Part shown: piece by piece, positions 1 through 4,669 of the stretch | Layout of the letters: the number at the start of each line of letters is the position of its first letter | Position numbering within the stretch: position 1 is the stretch's first letter | Source: Armatimonadota bacterium | GTDB taxonomy: Bacteria; Armatimonadota; Fimbriimonadia; Fimbriimonadales; Fimbriimonadaceae | Length of the DNA stretch: 6,747 bases | Direction of reading: 5' to 3' | NCBI GenBank assembly: GCA_023428805.1 | Contig: JAEYWW010000036.1 | Location: 1-6,747, forward strand | Notes under the pieces: generated by a model | Seen by the model: the letters and a program-made list of their open reading frames with translations, nothing else | The model's database searches: none | What the model was told of the DNA's origin: nothing | Translations under genes and position numbers: made by a program

Positions 1-1
1 C

Positions 2-220
2 TTCCAGGGTCAGCTCAACGCCCTGCTCGGCCACTTTGAGGATATTCAGAACGTGGATGTGAGCGGCGTCGAGCCGAAGCCTCATGCCGTCTCCATGGTC
101 AACGTCATGGCTGATGATGTGGTGGGCGGCCAACTCACCCGCCAGGATGCCCTCGCCGGAGCCGCCAAAACCCGCGCCGGACTCTTCATCGTTCCCACCG
201 TGCTCGAGGAGTCGCATTGA
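2..220 (+). CDS. gatC: Asp-tRNA(Asn)/Glu-tRNA(Gln) amidotransferase subunit C, C-terminal part (5' end outside window)
   Basis: This is the last 72 codons of GatC, the small subunit that wraps around and stabilises GatA in the GatCAB transamidation complex. The complex converts Glu-tRNA(Gln) and/or Asp-tRNA(Asn) to the amide forms in the cytoplasm. The visible part shows the family pattern: a helix with LNALLGHFEDIQNVDV, then SGVEPKPH, a DDVV segment, LTRQDAL, and the C-terminal FIVPTVLE. About 20-25 N-terminal residues are missing because the window begins inside the gene. Its TGA stop overlaps the TTG start of gatA (TTGA, 217-220), so the two subunits are probably translationally coupled. 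The call rests on motif recognition plus the adjoining gatA and is nearly certain. Confidence 0.93.
   Translation, partial: FQGQLNALLGHFEDIQNVDVSGVEPKPHAVSMVNVMADDVVGGQLTRQDALAGAAKTRAGLFIVPTVLEESH
206..211 (+). promoter_or_regulatory. Ribosome binding site for gatA, supports the TTG start
   Basis: GAGGAG lies five bases upstream of the TTG at 217, inside the end of gatC. No ATG or GTG nearby fits the family N-terminus better, so this site supports TTG as the gatA start. Confidence 0.75.
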
Positions 221-1668
221 GTCTGACCCGGTTGACCGCCGCCGAGCTTTCCGCGAAGCTTCAGAACCGCGAAGTCTCCGCCCGTGAAGCTGCGGAAGCG
301 CACTTGGACCGAATCGAGTCCCTCAATCCCGAATTCAACGCTTTCCTTCATGTCGATCGTGAAATCACGTTGGCACAGGCCGATGCCGCGCAGGTCAAGC
401 TCGACTCGGGCGATGCTTCGCCGCTGACTGGCATCCCCGTCGCGCTCAAGGACAATATGTGCGCGCAGGGAATGCCGACGACCTGCGCTTCCCGGATTCT
501 TGAAGGCTGGGTGCCGCCCTACGACGCGCATATCGTTGAGCGATTGGCGGCACAGGGTGCGGTGACCCTCGGAAAGACCAATCTCGACGAGTTTGCGATG
601 GGCACCTCGAACGAGAACAGCGCGTTCGGCCCGGTCCGCAATCCGTGGGATGCGTCCCGCACTCCCGGCGGAAGCTCGGGCGGCTCGGCGGCGTCGGTCA
701 GCGGCTATATGGCGCCGCTCTCGCTCGGCTCGGACACGGGAGGCTCGATCCGAATGCCCGCCGGACTCTGTGGAATTGTCGGATTCAAGCCCACTTACGG
801 TCGTGTGTCGCGTTATGGATTGGTGGCCTTTGCGTCCAGCCTCGACCAGATTGGCCCGTTCGGGCGCACCGTTGAGGATGCGGCTCTGTTGGCGAACGCG
901 ATCTCCGGGCATGACCACCGCGACAGCACGAGCCTTCCGGATAGCCAGATTGGTTTGAAAGAGCTGAAGGGTGGATCGCTCAAGGGGTTGAGGATCGGTT
1001 TGCCGAAGCAGATGTTCGGCAGTGCGATTCAAAATGGGGTCGGGGCATCCATTCAGGCCGCTTTGGAAAACTTCAAGCGCGAAGGAGCCGAGTTGGTCGA
1101 GCTTGATCTGCCTTCCATCGAACTTGGGGTCACCACCTACTACATCATCGCCCCCGCCGAAGCCAGCAGCAACCTGGGCCGATATGACGGCATCCGATTC
1201 GGGCCGCGCATCGAAGAAGGAGGACACAACGATTCGACCGCCGCGACTCGGGGCCGCTTGTTCGGGCAGGAAGTCAAACTCCGCATCATGGTCGGCACCT
1301 ATGCGCTGTCGGCGGGCTACTACGACGCCTACTATCACCGTGCGCAGCAGGTTCGAGGGCTGATGGCGGCGGAGTTTGAGCGGGCATATCAGGACGTCGA
1401 TGTGATCGCATCGCCATCGTCACCCGTTGTCGCGTTCAAACTCGGCGAACTCGCCAATGACCAGATGGCGCTGAAGCTGCTCGACATCTGCACGATTCCC
1501 GCGAACATGGGCGGATTTCCGAGCATTTCGATTCCGTGCGGGCTGAGCGACGGGCTGCCTGTCGGACTCCTTTTGACCGGACCAGTCATGGGAGACGAAC
1601 GGCTGCTTCAGCAGGCATGGACGATGGAGCAGGCCATCGGGTTCGACGCAAAGCCGCCGCTCGACTGA
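217..1668 (+). CDS. gatA: Asp-tRNA(Asn)/Glu-tRNA(Gln) amidotransferase subunit A
   Basis: GatA is the glutaminase subunit of GatCAB. It hydrolyses glutamine and releases ammonia, which is channelled to GatB for amidation of misacylated tRNA. The protein is 483 residues, the usual length. The amidase-signature core is intact: Lys78 in VALKDN, the cis-Ser in GGSSGGSAAS (Ser153), and the nucleophile Ser177 in GSDTGGSIR. The 75 and 99 residue spacings match the known Ser-cisSer-Lys triad. Further family marks are DEFAMGTSNENSAFGP, GFKPTYGRVSRYGL and GTYALSAGYYDAYY. The start is TTG, overlapping the gatC stop. The C-terminal region reads MALKLLDICTIPANMGG where many homologues have MYLSDIYTIPANLAG, probably a lineage variant. 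Whether it serves Gln-tRNA, Asn-tRNA or both cannot be told here. gatB is not in the window. Confidence 0.97.
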   Translation: MSLTRLTAAELSAKLQNREVSAREAAEAHLDRIESLNPEFNAFLHVDREITLAQADAAQVKLDSGDASPLTGIPVALKDNMCAQGMPTTCASRILEGWVPPYDAHIVERLAAQGAVTLGKTNLDEFAMGTSNENSAFGPVRNPWDASRTPGGSSGGSAASVSGYMAPLSLGSDTGGSIRMPAGLCGIVGFKPTYGRVSRYGLVAFASSLDQIGPFGRTVEDAALLANAISGHDHRDSTSLPDSQIGLKELKGGSLKGLRIGLPKQMFGSAIQNGVGASIQAALENFKREGAELVELDLPSIELGVTTYYIIAPAEASSNLGRYDGIRFGPRIEEGGHNDSTAATRGRLFGQEVKLRIMVGTYALSAGYYDAYYHRAQQVRGLMAAEFERAYQDVDVIASPSSPVVAFKLGELANDQMALKLLDICTIPANMGGFPSISIPCGLSDGLPVGLLLTGPVMGDERLLQQAWTMEQAIGFDAKPPLD

Positions 1669-1678
1669 AGAGGCACAG

Positions 1679-2461
1679 ATGGACGAGATTCGCCGCCGCA
1701 ATGTCCAGGCATTTCTGCGCAGCTTCTTCTCGCCCGCACTGATCGCGGTCGCCATCGTTGCCATCATCTGCATCGTGGCCGCCCCGCCTGTTGTGGCGTT
1801 GAGCTTGACCTTGGGCGTGGTCCTTCTGCACTCCCTTCTGAGCTACTACCGTTCAATCCCCCTCCGATTCAGAATCAGACGATTTCTCATCCATTGGAAC
1901 TCCTGCCAAGATCGGCTATCCCGGCTCCGAAAGGCGATTGATCAGCTCAGCAAGAGCAAGATCGCCAGGCTTGAGGAACTGCCCAAAAACATCGAGCAGA
2001 CTTCCCAGAACCTTTATCTCGCGCTCCGACGCGCCGACCTTGCCGAATGGGAGATCACCAAGAGCGAGGGGTGGTACCTCTCGCAGGCGAAGATCCCCCC
2101 GAAGGATTCCAACGATCCCCAGGCCCGGGAACTGATGCGGATCGCCGACAAGAACCTGCTGGAATACAAGCACCATCTTGACGCGGTTTTGGCTGGCATT
2201 GAACGAGCCGAGGCCCAATCGACAGTTTTCGTGACCGCTCTTGACACGCTGAGGGTGAAGATGCTTGGCTACCGCCTGGCGGGCCGCAAAGTCGAGGACG
2301 ACTCGATGGAGTTCCTCACCGCTCTGACTGAGGCCAAGATGCAGCTTGACGCCATCGACCAGGCGTTGGAGGAACTGGAGCTGACCCCGATGCCCCAGAC
2401 AATCGCCGTGATGCCGGACTCGCCGATGATTCAGGAGCAGGAAGAGGAGCAGACGACATGA
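1679..2461 (+). CDS. Unknown protein with two N-terminal membrane helices and a long helical cytoplasmic region
   Basis: I do not recognise this 260-residue protein. Residues 1-15 are basic (MDEIRRRNVQAFLRS). Two hydrophobic segments follow at about 19-35 and 37-56, separated by a Pro-Pro turn. After them comes a basic patch (YRSIPLRFRIRRF) and a long charged, helical, probably coiled-coil stretch at about 73-235. The tail is acidic (EQEEEQTT). The short turn between helices and the flanking basic residues suggest a hairpin with both ends in the cytoplasm. A ribosome binding site (GAAGAGG, 1667-1673) sits five bases before the ATG and overlaps the gatA stop. The stop overlaps the ispE start (ATGA), so it is translated within a housekeeping operon. 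Overall shape recalls membrane-anchored coiled-coil proteins, but I see no catalytic motif and assign no function. Confidence 0.85.
   Translation: MDEIRRRNVQAFLRSFFSPALIAVAIVAIICIVAAPPVVALSLTLGVVLLHSLLSYYRSIPLRFRIRRFLIHWNSCQDRLSRLRKAIDQLSKSKIARLEELPKNIEQTSQNLYLALRRADLAEWEITKSEGWYLSQAKIPPKDSNDPQARELMRIADKNLLEYKHHLDAVLAGIERAEAQSTVFVTALDTLRVKMLGYRLAGRKVEDDSMEFLTALTEAKMQLDAIDQALEELELTPMPQTIAVMPDSPMIQEQEEEQTT
2444..2449 (+). promoter_or_regulatory. Ribosome binding site for ispE
   Basis: GAGGAG lies eight bases before the ATG at 2458, within the acidic C-terminal codons of the upstream gene. It supports the ATGA-overlapping start of ispE. Confidence 0.7.
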
Positions 2462-3297
2462 GGGCATGGCGGACGCTCTGCCCGGCGAAGGTCAACCTTT
2501 TCCTTGCAGTTGGTCCTCCCGATCCGCGCGGCTATCATCCGCTTCGGACGATCTTCCAGGCGATCTCACTCTATGATGAGCTCAAAGTCCGCACCTCCGA
2601 CTCGGATCAAGTGATCGTCCACGGGGCTGAGCTTCCTTCCGAGAACACCTTGACCAAGACTCTAAGGCTCGTGCGCGAACTGCTCCCGGTGCCTCCCTTG
2701 GAGATTCATCTGACCAAAGAGATTCCATCAGAAGCCGGACTCGGAGGAGGGTCCTCTGATGCGGCGGGGCTGATTCGAATTCTGAAGAGGATGCTTCCCG
2801 ACGATTTCCCGGACCACTTCGCATTCGAGGTTGCAGAGGCGGTCGGAGCGGACGTGCCGTTCTTCTTGGTGGGAGGTCGGGCGAGAGGCGAGGGCTATGG
2901 ACAGATTCTTGAGGCGATCCCTGATTTCTGCTCAGAATGGTACGTGGCTGCCAAACCTGCATCCGGCAGCTCGACCAAGGACGCCTACCAGAAGCTGGAC
3001 GAGAAGTCTCGCGAATGGCGCGATTTTCCGTTTCTGGACGCCGAGGAGCCTTACAACGACTTTGAACGGGTGGCTTCCTGTGCTTCGCTGGAGCTTGGAG
3101 AGAGGATGCAGATTCATGGGTGTGCCTGGTCGCTTCTTTCCGGTTCAGGAAGCTCCATCTTCGGACTGGCGTCTGATGAGGAGGACGCAGAAATCATCGC
3201 ATCCAAACTGAGGAAGGAGGATTACTGGGCCGCCTCTGTCCGCACCTTGACTCCCGAAGAGTGCTTGATCGTGGAGGAACACACTTGGATATCGTGA
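2458..3297 (+). CDS. ispE: 4-diphosphocytidyl-2-C-methyl-D-erythritol kinase
   Basis: IspE phosphorylates 4-diphosphocytidyl-2-C-methylerythritol at the 2-hydroxyl using ATP, a middle step of the MEP route to isoprenoid precursors in the cytoplasm. The 279-residue length is typical. The GHMP-kinase motifs appear in order: PAKVNLFL with the catalytic Lys11, GYHPLRTIFQAI for substrate binding, the ATP loop IPSEAGLGGGSSDAA (about 89-103), GADVPFF with catalytic Asp132, a YNDFE segment near 199-203, and the C-terminal LSGSGSSIFGL (about 227-237). All expected catalytic residues are present, so the enzyme should be active. The ATG overlaps the preceding stop by four bases, and the 3' end overlaps the next gene by 13 bases. 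Other MEP genes are not in view. Confidence 0.95.
   Translation: MRAWRTLCPAKVNLFLAVGPPDPRGYHPLRTIFQAISLYDELKVRTSDSDQVIVHGAELPSENTLTKTLRLVRELLPVPPLEIHLTKEIPSEAGLGGGSSDAAGLIRILKRMLPDDFPDHFAFEVAEAVGADVPFFLVGGRARGEGYGQILEAIPDFCSEWYVAAKPASGSSTKDAYQKLDEKSREWRDFPFLDAEEPYNDFERVASCASLELGERMQIHGCAWSLLSGSGSSIFGLASDEEDAEIIASKLRKEDYWAASVRTLTPEECLIVEEHTWIS
3273..3278 (+). promoter_or_regulatory. Ribosome binding site that decides the nucleotidyltransferase start
   Basis: GGAGGA lies six bases before TTG at 3285. The frame is also open from GTG at 3261, but that start has no such site and would add eight residues (MLDRGGTH) before the first beta strand. The TTG gives MDIVILAGGK, the normal N-terminus of MobA-like proteins. 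Confidence 0.75.
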
Positions 3298-4013
3298 TTC
3301 TGGCGGGCGGCAAGTGCCCGCCAGACTTGGCCGAAGCGTCCGGTGTCGAGGATCGAGCCAGCATCCCGTTCGGAGACCGAACCTGCCTCCAGATTGTCGC
3401 CGAGGCATTGGGGGAATTTGGCGACCTCGTGGTCGTCGGTGGGCCGGAAGTTTCGGGCGCGCGCCAAACCCAAGCGGGCAGAACCTTCATCGAAAGCGTC
3501 GCGCTTGGCCTGGAGCAGGTCAAATCCGACCGAATGATGATTGCGACGGTCGACATCCCCTGTCTGACACGGGAAGCGGTGGGCGACTTCATGGCCGCCA
3601 GCGATCCGGCGGCGCTGAACTATCCGATCATTCGAGCGGAGGAGTGTGAACGGGAGTTCCCCGGAATGAAGCGGACGACTCTGCGGCTTCGAGAAGGCGT
3701 CTTCACGGGCGGCAACCTCGGCCTCGTCCCTTCAGAGACAATGCGTCAGGCGATCCCGGTTTTGGAGCACGCTTATGCCCATCGCAAGAGCCCGCTCAAG
3801 CTGGCCCAGCTCGTCGGGCTGGACACGATGCTCCGATTGGTGATGGGAAAGCTCGCTCCCCGAACATTGACGATCCCCGCGCTGGAATCCTCAGTCGGTC
3901 GATTTCTCAAGATTCCGGTCAAAGCGGTCATCACGTCCCACCCCTCCATCGGAGCGGATATCGACAGCGCCGAGCAGTATCGCGCCCTGCTTGCCCTGAA
4001 GAATTTGGGATAA
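3285..4013 (+). CDS. MobA-like NTP transferase domain protein (nucleotidyltransferase)
   Basis: This is a 242-residue single-domain nucleotidyltransferase of the GT-A/MobA-like superfamily, which binds an NTP and transfers the nucleotidyl group to a phosphorylated acceptor. The N-terminal strand and glycine loop DIVILAGGK is typical. It is followed by RASIPFGDRT where many relatives have a Lys before the strand, then the metal-binding strand MIATVDIP (Asp90), an ALNYPIIR strand, VFTGGNLGLV at about 139-148, and a C-terminal HPSIGADIDSAEQY with the DxD-like pattern common near the end of these proteins. It lacks IspD hallmarks, so despite adjacency to ispE I do not call it IspD. The acceptor is unknown. 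The start is TTG with a strong ribosome binding site, inside the end of ispE; GTG at 3261 is the alternative. Co-translation with ispE suggests shared control, not necessarily shared pathway. Confidence 0.85.
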   Translation: MDIVILAGGKCPPDLAEASGVEDRASIPFGDRTCLQIVAEALGEFGDLVVVGGPEVSGARQTQAGRTFIESVALGLEQVKSDRMMIATVDIPCLTREAVGDFMAASDPAALNYPIIRAEECEREFPGMKRTTLRLREGVFTGGNLGLVPSETMRQAIPVLEHAYAHRKSPLKLAQLVGLDTMLRLVMGKLAPRTLTIPALESSVGRFLKIPVKAVITSHPSIGADIDSAEQYRALLALKNLG

Positions 4014-4030
4014 CCGCCGATTCTTCCAAT

Positions 4031-4270
4031 ATGGCCCCGGAAGACTTGACCGCTCTCTACCGAAAGTGCGAGCGACTGCTGCTGTCTTGTCCTGGTGTGG
4101 TCGAGGCGCGTGTCTACGAGGTTCGACGGAAGGTGGTCGCCGACTTGGTCGTTGAGGACGAAGTCAATCTCGCAGGTCTGCGTCGTCTCTGTCGAGCCCG
4201 ACTGGGACGCAGGAACGTGCCGGAGCTGATCTTCGCCCAGCTCATCCACCGCGACAAAGCCGCTGCCTAA
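4031..4270 (+). CDS. Small protein resembling a stand-alone C-terminal domain of AMP-binding (acyl-CoA synthetase) enzymes
   Basis: This 79-residue reading frame starts 17 bases after the nucleotidyltransferase stop and keeps the coding style of its neighbours. The pattern CPGVVEARVYEV, then KVVADLVVEDEVNLAGLRRLC, then LGRRNVPELIFAQLIHRDK, follows the order seen in the AMP-binding_C lid domain (PGVxEAAV, VVAxVV, LRxxCxxxL, KVPxxIxFV, PxxxxGK). A lysine (Lys76) stands near where the lid domain carries its catalytic Lys. No large adenylating domain is present in the window, so it would be an orphan domain. I see no good ribosome binding site; translation may be coupled to the upstream gene. Similarity is judged by eye and is modest. 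It could equally be an unrelated small alpha/beta protein. Its stop overlaps the stop of the opposing gene. Confidence 0.6.
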   Translation: MAPEDLTALYRKCERLLLSCPGVVEARVYEVRRKVVADLVVEDEVNLAGLRRLCRARLGRRNVPELIFAQLIHRDKAAA

Positions 4271-4539
4271 AGAATCTGAAATTGTCCGGCGCGATAGGCT
4301 TCTTCGCGCTTTTCACGCATCCCCACCAGATATGTTCCGGCTTCGCACCTTGGTGGCGCCTGGATATCGACGTGGCCCGCATCCGCCTCAACAACTGACC
4401 ATCCGTTGGCGTGGGACTCGCGCGCGACGATTTTTCCCGACTTCAATTTGACGATCCAATGGTCGCCCCCCTCCGTCGCAGGAGCGGTGGTGTTCAGAAC
4501 GACTCGGGCTTGTCCGCCCGCTTTCAAAGTAATCCGCAT
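4267..4539 (-). CDS. Small hypothetical protein, probably beta-rich
   Basis: I do not recognise this 90-residue minus-strand protein. It begins MRITLKAGGQARVVLNTT and alternates polar and hydrophobic residues in short stretches separated by turns (WIVKLKSGKIVARE, GWSVVEADAGHVDIQAP, GTYLVGM), which suggests a compact beta sandwich or barrel. There is no signal peptide, membrane segment, or Cys pair; the only cysteine is in PRCEAGTY. The start is supported by GGAG six bases before the ATG and by codon choice rich in G/C at third positions. It is the only minus-strand gene in view, with divergent control from the DUF1573 gene and a tail-to-tail four-base overlap (CTAA) with the preceding operon. 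Opposing frames over the same bases lack recognisable motifs. Confidence 0.7.
   Translation of the reverse strand: MRITLKAGGQARVVLNTTAPATEGGDHWIVKLKSGKIVARESHANGWSVVEADAGHVDIQAPPRCEAGTYLVGMREKREEAYRAGQFQIL
4289..4313 (+). terminator. Possible intrinsic terminator of the gatCA-ispE operon
   Basis: GCGCGA (4289-4294) and TCGCGC (4304-4309) form a six-pair stem with a nine-base loop, followed by TTTT (4310-4313). It sits 18 bases after the stop codon at 4270 and reads in the operon direction, but lies within the 3' part of the opposing gene. The T-run is short and the loop large, so termination strength is uncertain. Confidence 0.4.
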
Positions 4540-4545
4540 AGCTCA

Positions 4546-4549
4546 CTCC
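4546..4549 (-). promoter_or_regulatory. Ribosome binding site of the minus-strand gene
   Basis: Read on the minus strand, GGAG is followed by TGAGCT and then ATG (4539-4537), a spacing of six bases. This fixes the start of the 90-residue protein. Confidence 0.65.
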
Positions 4550-4551
4550 GA

Positions 4552-4581
4552 ACAATATTCCCGCGTCGGCGTATGTGTCAA
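4552..4581 (-). promoter_or_regulatory. Candidate sigma70-type promoter for the minus-strand gene
   Basis: On the minus strand a perfect TTGACA (4581-4576) is followed after 18 bases by TATTGT (4557-4552), four of six matches to TATAAT. A start about seven bases further on would fall near 4545, downstream of the GGAG ribosome site, leaving an almost leaderless message. Either the real start is a few bases earlier, or the -10 match is accidental. Confidence 0.4.
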
Positions 4582-4588
4582 GGGTTGG

Positions 4589-4620
4589 GACGTCGAATCT
4601 GCGGGCCCTTTCCGCACGTC
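4589..4620. repeat. Interrupted inverted repeat in the divergent control region
   Basis: TGCGG (4600-4604) pairs with CCGCA (4612-4616) around a seven-base loop, and GACG (4589-4592) pairs with CGTC (4617-4620) outside it, with a seven-base bulge on one side. No T-run follows, so it is not an intrinsic terminator. It could be an operator or a structure in the leader of the DUF1573 gene. It may be chance in G+C-rich DNA. Confidence 0.3.
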
Positions 4621-4639
4621 CAACGCACGAGGCTTCAAA

Positions 4640-4669
4640 ATGATGCCACGGAGACTGGAGAATTGCTGA
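4640..4669 (+). other. Nine-codon mini-ORF overlapping the DUF1573 gene start (leader peptide or trace of an indel)
   Basis: ATG ATG at 4640-4645 is preceded by CGAGG (4628-4632) at a seven-base spacing, a better initiation site than that of the downstream TTG. It encodes MMPRRLENC and stops at TGA 4667-4669, overlapping the first codons of the DUF1573 gene in another frame. Read with a one-base backward shift after the AAT codon it would become MMPRRLENLLNALFALVALG, a textbook signal peptide with a basic n-region. I cannot tell a real leader peptide from a sequence indel. Confidence 0.35.

Noticed and set aside
82..1338. Long minus-strand open frame of 418 codons opposite gatA
   Set aside because: It lies entirely antisense to gatA, which is certain by motifs; the translation is low-complexity and Arg-rich with no recognisable domain. 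It is a by-product of high G+C coding on the other strand.
3261..3284. GTG 3261 as the start of the nucleotidyltransferase
   Set aside because: TTG 3285 has GGAGGA at six bases and gives the normal N-terminal strand; the eight extra residues match nothing in the family.
3194..3592. Minus-strand open frames across the ispE/nucleotidyltransferase junction
   Set aside because: They are antisense to two recognised genes and show no motif or coding style of their own.
4411..4662. N-terminal extension of the DUF1573 protein to ATG 4411 or ATG 4573
   Set aside because: The extra residues are Arg/Ser-rich and lie mostly antisense to the minus-strand gene and its promoter region; they would bury the signal-peptide-like segment LLNALFALVALG.
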